From positions 6,820,001 to 6,884,000 of the forward strand of contig JASFXZ010000012.1 in assembly GCA_032209605.1 (NCBI GenBank): a DNA stretch of 64,000 nucleotides, given 5' to 3'. The stretch is from Mactromeris polynyma (taxonomy: Eukaryota > Mollusca > Bivalvia > Venerida > Mactridae). Shown here piece by piece: positions 47,328 through 62,005 of this stretch. Both the position numbers and the translations under genes were made by a program. The notes under the pieces were generated by a model. The model made no database searches. It had not been told where the DNA came from and was given only the letters and a program-made list of their open reading frames with translations. Position 1 is the first letter of the stretch. Each line of letters begins with the position of its first letter.

Positions 47328-50300
47328 GTAAGTAAACAATTAAAAAATAATTCTATTTAAATAAATAACAAATTCATATCAGTAATTGTGTGGTAAAAAA
47401 TTACTAAGGTGTATACATAATTACGATAAATTGGATTTTCTGATGTTTGTGGTCATTTGTAAAATACATATATTTGAAAATATAGTAACAGAACATTCAA
47501 TCTTAGATTACTGACTTCTCATCCGATACATTAGTTTTAACATCGAAATATATCTACGGCCATAATATTATCATTTATATGGGAATCACTTCATACCATA
47601 AAACTTGCCAATATTAAAATATGTTTAATTGATAAAATGTCTATTTCATTCATACTATAATATGCTAATATTTCATTTAATATCTAATTATATGATCAGA
47701 AAAAATATTGAAAATTATATTTTTTTTATTTGAAGAAGGCTTATCTCACTCGGGGCCATCTATCAAACATCAGAAACATATATACAAGATATAGACTACA
47801 CACAACATTTATACAATGATAGAAAGCATCATATTATTGTTTCACTACATTGCATTATGTTAAAATTAAACAGATAAAATATATACAGGTCTGTGTTCCA
47901 GTAGTTGGAGAAATATAAAACATCAGAAACTACAACAACAAAGCAGAAGTGTCATAAAATGGACAAAATATCCACACATATTCCATGTAATAATATGCAT
48001 ATATATATTCTGTATTGGTTTATCTGCAAAATTCTGTAAAATCTGTTTTCAAACTTACATAAAAATAGCGCAATAAATGGGGATTAATAAGAAATATCAG
48101 TAACTTTTCATTTTATTTCAATCGCTGAATTCTAATGATCACATTTTCACTTAAACATTTAAAAAAAAAAATCGTTGATGCAATTGTTTCAGATTTTTTA
48201 AAATTATGAAATGAAAAAAAATTTTGCTTATTATTTGTACTTGGAAAACCTGCTGTTAAATATAAGCACACACACCAATGTGTGGGTATTATAATGTGTC
48301 GGGTATTTTTGTAAAATCTACCCATGTTGACTCAGTACACATAAATTCGAGAGGTATCATAGAAATAAATACAGTCATGGTAAAATCTAGGAGTGGCAAT
48401 AAATCACACGAACACGAACGAGGTTTGCGTGTTGGAAACTGCTAATTGGATATCGTGTTCTATATAGGGTGAAAATGGATCAAAAAATGAAACAAACGTC
48501 ACTAATCTTGCGTGCATGCTAACAGGTTACCCTTTGTTCATTTCTTGATAAATAACACGACATCAAATGGTCGATATGCGCAAGTGAGAAAAACGCCTAT
48601 GCTTGGTTTTTATTAAAACTCTACATTGAACAATATCGTAAAGTCACGTCGGGTAATATCTCTCAAAGTCCCCTGAGGTACCAACTGGCTTTGTTTTATA
48701 TATTATATATGTGGTTTATAATTCTCACTTTACGTGCCAAACATCTGACAGGGTCCATCCATCAATTGCAATATTTAAATAAAAATATATGTCATGTCTA
48801 TATTGACATACCTTACACACTAATTAGTAAATACAGTGATGGGAATAGTATACTTTTATTTGCGGGCGCATTACCTCACCCAAACACACATGTCCTATAC
48901 ACTACTCGTATATAACAAAAACAATATTTTTTTTTGTTACTTTCTACATTTATTTCTGTGTTAAATAATTACTTGTATTATCAAAGTACGAGTATAAGTT
49001 TATTATATTGATGTCGATGGTGGAAACTAAAGAATCGTGTTAATAATTATTATTCAGCCATACTTTACAATATAGTATTGTTGAAACGGGCCTAGATATT
49101 AGTATTGAATCAAATTCATTGTCTATTCAGTGAAATATAACATGTTTATGTGTTTTTATGTCTCCTTGTGTTTTGGGGTTGGCATTTTCAGTTTGACATC
49201 TGTATTCATGTTTACCCGATACTACTTGACATCTGCATTCTTGTTTACCCGATACTGCTTGACATCTGCATTCTTGTTTACCCGATACTGCTTGACCTCT
49301 GTATTCATTTTATATTGCGTTATTGTTAGTAGTAACTTATAATTTATTTACACGCAAATCGTTCAAATGATATTGTTTTATGCAATTATATTTCATTTCG
49401 CTGTATCATACCGTACGTATATATTCGTTACACACTTAATCATTAAAATGTGATCATAAGTCATACGTTGAAACAAAAAAACAATACGTTTACCAATAAT
49501 CCAATAATTAAATTCCATTTTCTGTACAAAATACTCCTCCATCTTTAATATTATAATTAAACCCATTATGATTTGGAGATATTATAGAGATTTTATTTTA
49601 AGATAAAACGTTTTCTTGACGATAAGCTTAAATCAAGTGTTAAATGTATTTGATCTCTGATTCGCACCGCACATTCGTTCGACAAAACCCTTTCTGTTTC
49701 TTGTAAAAGTTCAAAGCTCTGAAAAGTTTATGAAGCCATTTATTCGTCTCATTTTGGTGTATTTGGCGGACTACAAAGATACCATAATATCCTGCACACA
49801 TATATTACATTTATCAAATCATCAAACATTGATGCTACATGGCACTATGACCCTTGAGACATTTGGCAACCGAACAAAACATTGCCCTCAATCAAAAATT
49901 TAGAACATCAAGGCCTTTACAAGGCTGTGTGTTGACTATTACGTGGTTTGCTCAAATTATGCCGTAGAGGATCTCTATATTGTATGTAAATGGTTAGATA
50001 AAATAATAATAATATTTTAGACTAAGGCTTCCAATGCATGACAAAGATGTGGTGAGAGGATCTAGTAATTTCGGTAAACGTTTGTGTCACCAAGACGTAT
50101 TTGAGGGGGCTTTGCCTTGGTCTTTCTGATACCAGATACACGGTATATTTAGCACATCATATCATAAATACATCGGATAGTATCTCGTTCGCAACTAATT
50201 TACTTGTGACAATTAGTGTGCCACTGCATTCTTGTGGTACATAGTCATTTCTTTCGCTTTTATCTTAAGTCGTTAAAGCTGTTAAATCGATTTAAATCCT

Positions 50301-53300
50301 CAGTATATTTACTAACAGTTCCAAGACTGTATGTTACTGTGTGATTATTATTTCTACGTATGTTTTTAGACATATGTTAAGTTTTCCTTTCCTTTCTTGA
50401 TATAACATGCATGTTCTAATCTACCCCCGTTCAGCCCGTGACTACTAGCTTTTTGATTGTCCTGTGATGTATTCCATCAATTAAATGTGTTTCCCCCTTG
50501 TTGTCCACTTTAAATGGTTGTTTTTGATAGCCGAACTAATGCTTGCTTCTCCATTTCCATACATGTTTGCCCTTGCACATCCTCATTCCTAATATTCCAT
50601 AGGCTGTTGTTTCACTGGGGTCTGTGTTGGGAGGCATTGTCTTGCGTATGTGGCGTACCCCGTAACAACTTAACTTTCCTTATATGCCCGATTTCATTGC
50701 CTGTGACAAATATTTCTATCTCACGCTTTTACGAGAAGATAAATCTATTAAATAAACATGATATGTACATATGTAAATATATTTTCTTTCGTAAATGGCA
50801 CTTGTTCTATTCATTATAACACCATTACCTATGCTCTGTAGTCTAAATCCCATTTATACTCTCACCGAAAGCAAACATATTATTTACATATTGCATGTGT
50901 CAACATTAGGCTTTATATGAAAAGCCACAAAATGAACCATACGATTCTATAAGTTCTCTGCTAAGCTCTATTTATAGGCTTTAATCTTACATTGCACCAT
51001 AAGTTGCTTCAGCATTGTATAATAATTATGTAGTTATTGAGAGGACTTTTGCTCAGCATAAACATTTCTTTCATATGGCCACCAAAAAAACCCAGCTGTG
51101 TTGTCAACATCATTATAAAGAATGCACCGTGGCGATCACCTCAGCCTTATTTACAGAAGTGGCCATATTTGGAATAGCAACTGTAAATGTAACTATTTAA
51201 AATTACTAACTAGCATTTTCTGTGCAAAAGGCGTCATTGCAAACCGTAATTTTAAAATCATCATGGGAATAAAATGCCTGCGTCAATGTGGAATCATATT
51301 GCTAATAATTTTTAAAGATAGATGCAATGATATATACTACAAAGTAAATGTTCTTTGTATACAGTTTTTCACACATTTCTGCTAGAAATTTGCACTTCTT
51401 CAGTCGAGATCGTACCAACAGGTTTTTAGTTTTACGACGCAAACCAATCAGTCCAAAAGCCATGTCGTTCAGCAGTGGAATCTGCTGTAAAATGTGGGTA
51501 AATGTTGACATTGATCATAATCTTTTGCAAACACTTTGGTATTTACACAACCACTCAAATTGGGCATAATAATGTTCTAACATATGTCATTACGAAATTG
51601 ATCCGTCAAGTGATTTTTGTAATTATTAAATACGAAGATAATATGTTTTGAATTGGCATTGCTCGCATTTGTTAAGATTGCAATATTTTAAAGAAGCACC
51701 CGCGACTGGTGGCCATATGGTGACCCAGTTAGACCTTTGAGAAACATCACATATTGAAACAGGCAGTTAGCTACATTTTCATGAATTGATTCTGTACAAA
51801 ATAGATTGCATTTAAGCATATTATAAATATCAAATCAAGTTAAATGATATTGGAAGTCTTCATTTCTGTCTTGTTTTTTGTGCCCTCCTCACGTGTGCCT
51901 CGTCCATTTTCTTCTTTTAAATATGTAGAGAGTAGTTATGTTTGTGAATGTGGCATTCCCTGCTCCACATAATTTATGTTCAGAAATATACGTGCACAGT
52001 ATAGGATGTGCCATAACAGTATCTGTTCACTGCAAGCAACACACACAGCAATATAACGTTATATAAGAATCTGTTTACATGACTTGTAATAATTAATTCG
52101 ATGATACATTATGCTTTTTATACTGTTTACTGTTTTTAAAATAATTGTTATGTTGTTTTTTTTGGATCCATTCGCGCTTTGGAAGAGTTGACTATACTTT
52201 GAGCATCAATGTGATTTAATGTTCATATGTTTCAATGATTTTTCTCTGAAGCCCAAATACTCGGGATACATAAAATAAACGCAAATCACTTGTATGGCAC
52301 ACATTGCAATACGTACTCATTTTCAGTATTTAAATTTTCATTGTCAAGGTTTTTACCATTGCACAATATGAGGAAATAAAATACAGATGTTACTAACATT
52401 GAATCACTCGATCTTCTCCAGAACAATTGCACTATTGATGTTGATGTTTTTAAATACAACTTTGATGAATCCTTGCACCTTTATTCCAATATATGTTTAC
52501 CCTTGCACCACCTCAGTGCCTTATGTTTGTGGACTGTTGTTATCTTGGGGGTCTTTGTGTGGGAGCATGTGGCGTTCCCTGGAATAAGTTCGTCTCTCTT
52601 TCGTCAATGTGTTTCGTACACTATGTTTCTTACATGTTGCATCAATAGTAAATCATTAAATTTTGAATCGTAAAAATAAGAAAAAATGAATTCTATGATG
52701 AAGGTAATATAAAAATGAATGCCACTCGTATAAAAATAAGGCTAATTAAATATTTTTATTGACGTCATTCAAGATTTATTCGATTCCTTGCAAAAATCTG
52801 ACTTAAGTATAGATCATTATCGGCCAATTGTTAGAGCGTTAATTTAGGACACATCATGTTTAATTTACTAGTTTCTTGTCGAATTTTATATTCCTATTAA
52901 TTATCCCCATTGAGGGAATGCAATATTAACACCTCAATTACGCATTAGACGAAATTTTACACTCCGTATGAAGTGTTACTTGAGGTACTGTCTCGATTTA
53001 GTGTGTTCGCTCATATTTCTTTGAAATGGTTTCAATTATAGCAGAGATTGGTAGATGTCGTTGACAAAATGTATGCCTCATGAAATAAGAGAACAATTTT
53101 TCGCCTGCAGAAATTGTCCAAACAAACACCTTGCCCCTGAACACACATGAAATCCGGAGTCTGAAATATAGGCCAGAAATATATATATTATGTATTTCAT
53201 AATTAAGTTTCATGCTTCATGTGATGTGAATTTATGGATAATGGTGAGGTTGAATACACCATGAAACCAGATGTTGAGCCCATAATGGTGTTTTACCATT

Positions 53301-56300
53301 ACCATTCCTAGACGGCTCTCCTATTGACATAATATATGTTTCTGGTTTGTGTCCCTTTTTCCTATGTAAATGTTTATATGTTTGCATACATTTCCATGTT
53401 TTATTGTGCTTGTGGCTTTGAAATGTGTGTGGCATTTCATGCCCGACTTCCATAATTATGTATACACTAAATTAGTACGTTGTTTTGTTTACCTGTGTAT
53501 TCGTTTTTTTCTAGTTTGAGGAAAAATGAAACAAAAACAGCCTCTCTTTCCACGTTATGGCCTTATTCTTTTACATTTTTTCTCTAAGATAATCTTCTGT
53601 TACCATGACCAATCGCAGGGTAACATATCTGACTAAAATTCTTCTTAATTTTAACTGAACAATTTAACGTCATCATTATTGAATTTCTTGCATCAACGCG
53701 TTTTAAATGTTCCTTAGCAACCTTTGTGCTTTAAGATTCATGTCAAGTGGATTGGCATTGCAATTGCTACAAATAATGCAACACAAATTTCTGGGAATTC
53801 AATACATTCTAATTCAAATCATCAGTTGCATAATATAATTGATAAGAGTAACAAGAATAAATTGGGTGTTTTATATATGCCTTTGTGCACTACCATAGCT
53901 GTATAGGCCAAAATTATGTGACATTTCAGGTAAAAAAGCGTCATTCACTAAAATATATATCCAACTTGTTATCCGAAAACATTTTAAGTTTAATATCATA
54001 CCAACATTAATATCCATTATCATAGTAAAATGGTACGAGAAATTATTTATTCTAGATTTTATCAACAAAGTAGAAATTTGATGTCAAACTTGTTCAAATG
54101 TTGTCACTGGGCGCCGCCATTTTTGTTTGTTGACATTTAAGAGTTAATCCAAGTGTTTTATAGATAGATAGATTTATTTCAGCATAAGATACATATATAC
54201 ATGGTAATTAAGACTAATATGTTTCATCTATAATAAAAAACACATGAGTAATATAAAAATCCATGCCACACACATCCGTACTAAGGATTACACAAAAAAG
54301 AGAAAATATCCCTTATTTCCATTGTGGTCCTTGTCATGGATGGTGTGACATAGAGAGGCATGAAACTTCTATCACAGGCAAACATTGCAATTTTATCACA
54401 GACAATAATATTGAAAGACAATTATATTTTAAATAACATTGACTAGCTAATTATAATGCGAAGTAAAAACTATAAAAGAGCATAATTTCAGAATACTGCT
54501 GTTGATTAAAGGAATTACCTGGAACTAAAACATAAAATACTTAAAAACACAGATACACCTGTATAGCATTATCAAAAAAAAATAATTAATTGCTTAGCAA
54601 GTGTCTTTTTATTGCAACTTTAAACCCACCGATTGTATTGATATTTCTTATGAGTGGAGGAAGCCTGTTCCAGAGACTACATCCTATGTAGGAGAAGGAC
54701 TTCAGTCCAAAACCTTTTAATTTTAGGACAGAAAAATATCCATTTTCTCTAAACCTAGTTTTATGAGAATGAATAGTATCTGTGAGGACGAAATTCTCTC
54801 CCATATAATCAGGAGCTAAACCATATTTTATTTTAAAAACATGACATAAGGTAATTTGTTCCACTCTCTTATTCACTGGTAACCAGATTAGGGATTTAAA
54901 TGTTCATTTTCAATATGTGATCTTTGTTCAAAGTTCATGACAAAACGTATTAACTTGTTCTGTGTTATTTGGAGTTTATCTTTCCATATTTTGGCTATAC
55001 CATGATACCAGAAACAACAGGAGTAATCAAAATGATACTGAATAAGGGTCATAACCAAAATCTTTTTTGTATGTTGTGTAAGATAACAACGTTTCCTATA
55101 AATAAATTTTAACCTTGTATTAGCTTTCTTTATAACAGAACGGGCCATGGACTCACAAGATAAGTTTTGATCTAAAGTAGCACCTAGATATTTGACTGAT
55201 GAAGTTTGTTCTATGACAATGCCATTACAATTTATATTTAAAATGGGATCTGATCTTAACTTGGGCTTGAAACCAAACAATATAGACTCTGTTTTACCCA
55301 AGTGTAAAGACAATTTGTTATCAACTAACCACTGACTAACTAATTGAAGATCATCTGATAACTGCTTTTCAATAATTGACTTATTTCTACCTGCAGCAAG
55401 TATACCAGAATCATCTGCATAAAGTGAAAGTTTGTTTTTGACAACTGCAGACATATCATTTACATAAATCAAAAATAACAGTGGGCCTAAAATAGATCCT
55501 TGAGGAACACCACATGTAATATTGGAAGATTATGAAAAATACCGTCAACACCCACAAGCTGTTCTCTATTTGATAAATATGATGTAAACTATCTGATAAT
55601 ATCGTGATCAAAGCCTAACGCTTCCATTTTCATGAGAAGAATGGAGTGGTCAACAGTATCGAATGCTTTTTGGAGATCGAGAAGAACCATGCCCACAAAA
55701 TTACCCTTATCCATTTGAAACCTTATAAAACCAGTAAGGTGTATAAGACAGGTGTCTGTTGAATAACCACTTCTGAAACCAGACTGAAATTTATATAGTA
55801 AACTTTTTTCTTTAAGATACTGTTCCACCTGATCATACACAACATTTTCAAATATCTTGGAAACAATACTAAGTATGGAAACAGGCCTATAATTTCCAAC
55901 TTCAGTTTTATCATTCTTCTTGTAAATGGGGATAACTCTTGCCGATTTTAAATCATCGGGAACAACACCTTGAATTAAAGATAAATTCATTATATGTGTA
56001 AGAGGGCACGCAATTATAGTAGCACTGTCCCTAACAAACCGGAGGGGAATACCATCTAAACATTTAGCTTTATTTATACTTAATTATTCAAATATTTTAA
56101 GACTCTATTCTCAGATATGACATCTTTAGCACTGTAAAAGGTAGATACAAAACTCCAAATTTATGAAAAAGTAATGGTAGTTTCTCCACAAGTTTAGAGG
56201 CCACAGTGGTATAACAAATATAAATTTTTTCTGCTACATTCAACTTGTCAAAACAAATATCACCATTTATTTTAAGACCAATATTATTATTACATGATGA

Positions 56301-59300
56301 GGTTTTGCCTTTCATAGAGGGTAGACCAAGTTCTCCACAAAGATTTAGAATCAGTTTTATTTTCTTCCAACTGATCTGTAAAATAATTTTGTTTAGCATT
56401 TCTAACTAGATCTTGAGTTCTGTTTCTCAACTGTGTAAAACACTGAAAATTTGCCTCAGATTTATCTTTTTTATAGACATGAAAAGCTCTGTCACGCTCG
56501 TTTATACTATGAAGAATATCAGCACTTATCCAGGGTTCTGTCCTTTGTTTTATTCTCATTTCTATAACTGGGGCGATACTATTTATAGTTGATATAAAAT
56601 AGACTTTCTTTTGTCTCACATAGTATAGTGTTTTATTGATCAAAAAAGTAATAGTTGAAATTATTTAAAAAGTTGTTATTTTTTTACATATTTTCTAAAA
56701 AGTCTGAGCATTTTAAGTATTTTTGTTTAAGTTACATTATTTGTCAATAACAAATAATCTATCTGTATCTGCTCATTCAGACGAACATTTAGATATATGA
56801 TAATTCATATTGCATTGGTATTTTACTAAAAAATCAGTGAATAGTAATATGCAAAATCCGCTTAACATTAACATTAATATACCCAAAATGTCATATCTTC
56901 CGACTGTATTCATCCTAAAATAAATGACAATGCTTTCAAATATTAAATTTGTGCAATCCGTGTTGCTTTCATGGAAAAGTTTGATAAATACGTATAATGG
57001 CCTAGTGACGTATACCACTATGTTTCTGAAAGATACCCACTAAGTGAAGAGTGAGTGGTGCTTGTAACAAGATACCAAGGAAGACTTGGAGACCTCGCAT
57101 TGTGCCTAAAGTCTATCCATCATTTAATTCATAATTTCCTAAGTCTCATGTTACTTTGCACTTTTCCGTAATATGTATACTCGTAATGCCTTCTTAGAGG
57201 TTGTTGAATTTATTACACTGTATGAAAAATGTGAGAAAGAATATAGCTGTAGCACAGGAAGGTCATACCAATACAGCAAGATAGGGATATAAAGCAAAGC
57301 AGGAGTGCACGATAATTAGACATTAAGAGAAACGTAGCCACGCAGCGGCTTTATGATTTTAGTAATATCAATGTCAATTATGCAGGACTAAAGCATTTTG
57401 CCGACATGCCAACGTTTCATTGTTTGCTTTGTGAACACAATTATCAATCTGTTTTGTCACTATGACAACATTATTACTTGTTTTCGTGTATTATATAATC
57501 TTCCTTTAAAATGCACTATCTCACAGTAAAGGTGGAGTCTGTTAAAGTGGTTACAGTTTTGATTGTATTGGGAAGTTTGTGACGTTGTAATACAATAATT
57601 AGTTTCGATATTTACAGTGTTCAGTTGACCTAACCAATATTCTTGGGTTACCAACCAATACTAACACATTCTTCCACAAGCCATCGAAACCGTCCACACT
57701 TGATTCAGAGGTGATGAGTAAATCAAGTATTTATGTGTATGCTGTGGTGTGCATCAAGTTTTATATTCTGTTGTAATGTTTACACTCGTATTATTGTTTT
57801 TCCAATGAATTACATATAGTAAGCAATGTCTCTCAATACGCAATATCAGTATACAATCATCTTACAGGTATCGCACTAAAATGGGTTTGCACATAGTTTA
57901 GGTCAAACAAAACACACTCGACCAACGACTAATACACGAAGGAAACACATAATCGGCATAATGACTTATTTTAAAGGAATACATCATTTAGCTTAGTAGA
58001 CTTAAACAAAAAGAAGTTTACTTTCTATGAGGAACACAATTCACGCTCCCAGGATTGCTTATTACATGTACTGTGACTTATATGAATACATGAGTCGGCA
58101 TGTTCTTCAAAACTATGAATAAATGAGACGCTATACATGTTTTGACAGGATTCATGGCCAGGACTATAGATATCATTGAGGTGCAATGGGTTCAAGTTCT
58201 TACATCAAATAATAGGTTGATTTCAGTGATGTTTTATAGTGATTATACATTTCACATGTCTTCACATATTTTATAACATATTACTCGTTCAATAAAGACA
58301 TCGTTCCACTCTGTAATATACCTGCTATCATTATATGCACAGTAGTAATGTTTGCATTATACATTCACCCTCAACTTAAACAAAGAATCAAGGATTAAAA
58401 TATTACAGATCACGTAGAGTAAGACCTACGATAATCAAAGTTTTTGTGCAATGCAACGTGACCTATTTTCTTCCATGAATCGTTTGAATACGAAGTTGTG
58501 TGTGCGAGGATAAATGGCTTTTTTGCTAAATATGATTGATAACAAAACGTCTTGCTGTGTACAGACACTTTATGTTACAGCTGAAATATTTGAAAACCCA
58601 ACAATCTATTATGAACAAATATTGTCAATGAACGACGTTATGAATAGTGTGTGAGCGTTGAATATTCAAATATATCAAAATGTTTTGGTACAAGCAAACA
58701 TCTCGTCATTTACATCACCGTTAATACTTGCGGAAGTTTGCTAAGATGTTAAACTTAGCGCAATATATAAAAAATATTACATGATATTATGTTGAGATTA
58801 GTTACAGTAGCAGCCTAATACGTTGTTAAACAAACAAAGGTAACATAAAAGGCAACGATCAGATCAAACGTCCGTACCTCTGGACAATTCACTTGACGAT
58901 CAAGATGGCACTGCAACAGACGCCCCTGTTCGACTGATATATTGTATCACCTATTCTAATTGTTAATTATCTGTGTTTCTGTACATATTTTACATTCATG
59001 TATCATATTGATGGTGGACATTTGATTGGTTACGTATTTTAATTCAGGAGAGAGTCTGTCGGATGAATAAATTAGAAACTACTACTTTTGTATGTGCAGA
59101 TCTATGTAATATGAAATTTTATATATTGTTAACATTTAACTTTTGTTGTTTCGTTTTTGTTACACGGGGGCCTTACCGAAATATATAGTTAATATATGTA
59201 CGCTTTGTAAGGTACCTTTAATCAGTTAATATTTTTTTAAATTAGTATTGCTATCTAAACTAAATGAAGAAACAGAAGTCAATCAAATAAAACACATTTG

Positions 59301-60766
59301 ATTATTTAATTTCGTCAATATAACATGGGAATATGGCCTCAATTTTCATACCAGCTAATGGCGGTATTGGTGGATTTAAATGACGAGATTACATGGCGCT
59401 AGTAGCAGAAATATCACACTTTACAGTCCTGAAGAAACAGAACGTACGCAACAAAAGTGAGATAGAAGCACAGGAAAAGCCGCATTGGCAAACCTCCCAA
59501 TCTGTCTCATAGATTACGAAATAAAACAATGAAAAGAAACGATTAAGCGAGGTTTGGGTAAAGACTAGTTACATTGTGGTAGTAAACTAATCAAAAGTAT
59601 ATAACTTTATATAAAGATATAACTTGTACTCAGTCCCGACAGAAATGTGCATGCAATGTATGACAACATATCCAACAGTTGTGACTGTTTGTCTCGTTCT
59701 CAGCATCAGTGATGGCATCGGGTGGGTTTATATTGAGTGCATATAAAATAGGGGCGTTTACATAATGTGGCCCTAACATCATTTGTATCAACATTTCAAA
59801 GAATGACGAAATCGGGCAGGAAATGACACATAAAAAGTACACAGTACACAGCCATACAAAAGCGCAAGTATACATACTCGAAAACAATTACAAATCAATG
59901 GGAACAAGACACTAACATAAACATTGGTGAAATTAAGGAGTACCGCCTTGTGACGGTTAGTGGCCAGAACGCCATATGTAAACATGTATGTATAGACTTG
60001 GTTCTATAAGGATACAGCGAGTTAATGCATGAATTTACCACTGTAAAAGATCATATGTGTTAAAAATGAAATAATACATAATTTCTGATCAACATAATTA
60101 TGCCCATGAAAACAAGCATGCAGTCTTACAGCAGAAAGTGAACATTATTTATTTTCAACTTGGTATTCAATAACTGTTCTTTAGAATGAACATTTCAAGT
60201 AAAATTTAGTTATTTCCTTTGCTTAAGAATCTTATAAGTCCTTTGAGCATATTTGAATTAAAGTATTCGTAATTATTCATATTAAACAGTCAATCGCCTA
60301 ATATGCTCATGAAAACTGTACATATGATTAGTTTTAACATAGACCATGTCTATTTCAGGAGTGTTCTTGTATATAACTGTGTTGTGAAATAAAACTTCTT
60401 CTTCTCCTTCTATCCAAACGTAAAGTAAAAGCATATACAATAAGGATCACACATAGATAAGACAAGATGGAAGATAGACTACGCCTATTATCGTCAAATT
60501 TTAATTATTTTCACATATGGTGTATATATATTGTGTACACTGTATGCAACTAATTGTTTTAATAATGATTAAATCCATTAACCATGACAGTCTATGTTTC
60601 AGATACAGGATTATTCATGACGACATACAGGAAACCAAAGAGAGTTCGTACCGCATTTTCTCCGACACAGCTACTTAGATTAGAACACGCATTTGAGAAG
60701 AACCATTATGTTGTTGGACAAGAAAGGAAAGAATTATCAGCGTCATTGAATCTCTCGGAAACACAG
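46601..60766 (+). CDS. EMX: EMX-type (empty spiracles-like) homeobox gene, 5' two coding exons
   Basis: A nuclear DNA-binding transcription factor; EMX/ems proteins pattern anterior head and brain. Exons 46601-47327 and 60603-60766 join at phase 1 to give 297 residues, ending after homeodomain residue 44. The homeodomain runs [20 protein letters not shown] then [20 protein letters not shown] and SETQ. RTAFSPxQLLRLE and FEKNHYVVG are EMX hallmarks; VAX and NOTO share parts (ERxEL, LNLSETQ) but not FEKNH. The preceding YRKPKR also fits EMX. The intron after ETQ (44/45, phase 0) is an ancestral position in this family. The exon with the recognition helix (WFQNR) was not found before 64000. The intron between the two exons is 13.3 kb. 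Confidence 0.85.
47328..54164 (+). other. EMX-type gene intron, 5' part
   Basis: AT-rich intron sequence. It contains a 33-bp repeat and faint dispersed repeats near 50560-50650, 51860-51970 and 52480-52580 that share ATGTTTGCCCTTGCACA-like and GGGGTCTGTGT-like text. No exon recognised. Confidence 0.55.
49193..49312. repeat. 33-bp tandem repeat, about 3.6 copies
   Basis: TTGACATCTGCATTCTTGTT plus TACCCGATACTGC starts at 49193, 49226, 49259 and 49292, with minor substitutions. Confidence 0.9.
54165..56648 (-). mobile_element. 5'-truncated, inactivated LINE (jockey-like)
   Basis: On the minus strand the order is: linker before RT ([20 protein letters not shown]), RT palm ([52 protein letters not shown]), catalytic [20 protein letters not shown], and a C-terminal region ending KRHLLSN. 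The endonuclease is absent, so the copy is 5' truncated near 56648. Lesions: a stop where RT has Trp after DIIR (about 55589), a frameshift near 55525, another near 54890 and breaks near 56095 and 56290. The 3' end is a (TAGA) repeat at 54167-54179, as in LINEs that end in short repeats. Confidence 0.9.
56649..60602 (+). other. EMX-type gene intron, 3' part
   Basis: AT-rich; no exon recognised; ends at acceptor ATGTTTCAG. It includes the short dispersed repeat near 59925-59985. Confidence 0.6.
60603..60766 (+). CDS. EMX: EMX-type gene exon 2: homeodomain residues 1-44
   Basis: Phase 1 in, phase 0 out. [11 protein letters not shown] precedes the homeodomain P1 and the exon stops at Q44. R5, F8, L16 and F20 are all present, so helices 1 and 2 are intact; helix 3 is in a later exon. 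Confidence 0.93.
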
Positions 60767-61217
60767 GTAATTACATTTGCAAGAACACAATTTTCAGTGC
60801 ACACTATTCTCAAAGTTTCCTTAGATAGTCACAGCACCCAACACGTACTAGATCCTAGTACACCTGGAAAGGTTGACAATGCAATGAATAACACCACAAC
60901 ATTGTTACAATGTATACAATGATTCTCTTATTTCGTGGTGATGAGCAATTTTTTGTTTTCATCAATAATGTGTTTTTCATAAATTCACTGTTTTAAGGAA
61001 ACTCAATTTATTTATGTTAATACCATTTTAAGGAGTTAGCATTGCCACTTGAGACTAAATTGTGTATAAATGTTTATGAAAATATGTCTTTGCTTCTTGT
61101 ATTGCCTTTATGATCGCGATACAAGGATATTAATATCTGTTCTTTATAATCATGTTCCTTTTCTGTGACGATCGGTATATGTGTTCCATTGGCTTGTTCA
61201 TAATTTAACGTTTGTTC
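60767..61217 (+). other. EMX-type gene next intron, start
   Basis: Donor GTAATT then AT-rich intron. The exon frame runs on by chance to 60922. No splice acceptor with VKVWFQ was found. Confidence 0.6.
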
Positions 61218-62005
61218 ATTGGTGATAGACGGGTATAAGTGTGAGATTGGTGATAGAAGGGTATAAGTGTGAGTTTGGTGATAGAAGGGTTTAAGTGTGA
61301 GATTGGTGATAGAAGGGTATAAGTGTGAGATTGGTGATAGAAGGGTATAAGTGTGAGATTGGTGATAGACGGGTATAAGTGTGAGATTGGTGATAGACGG
61401 GTATAAGTGTGAGATTGGTGATATAAGGGGTATAAGTGTGAGATTGTTGATAGAAGGGTATAAGTGTGAGATTGGTGATAGAAGGGTATAAGTGTGAGAT
61501 TGGTGATAGAAGGGTATAAGTGTGAGATTGGTGATAGAAGGGTATAAGTGTGATATTGGTGATAGAAGGGTATAAGTGTGAGATTGTTGATAGAAGGGTA
61601 TAAGTGTGAGATTGATGATAGAAGGGTATAAGTGTGAGATTGGTGATAGAAGGGTATAAGTGTGAGATTGGTGATAGAAGGGTATAAGTGTGAGATTGGT
61701 GATAGAAGGGTATAAGTGTGAGTTTGGTGATAGAAGGGTATAAGTGTGAGATTGGTGATAGAAGGGTATAAGTGTGAGATTGGTGATAGAAGGGTATAAG
61801 TGTGATATTGGTGATAGAAGGGTATAAATGTGATATTGGTGATAGAAGGGTATACGTGTGGGATTGGTGATAGAAGGATATAAGTGTGGGATTGGTGATA
61901 GAAGGATATAAGTGTGAGATTGGTGATAGAAGGGTATAAGTGTGATATTGGTGATAGAAGGATATAAGTGTGGGATTGGTGATAGATGGGTATAAGTGTG
62001 AGATT
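61218..62005. repeat. 28-bp tandem array, about 28 copies
   Basis: Unit GATTGGTGATAGAAGGGTAT plus AAGTGTGA with scattered substitutions. Three units are 84 bp, so long stop-free frames exist on the minus strand (e.g. 61205-62077), which are not credible genes. Confidence 0.96.
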
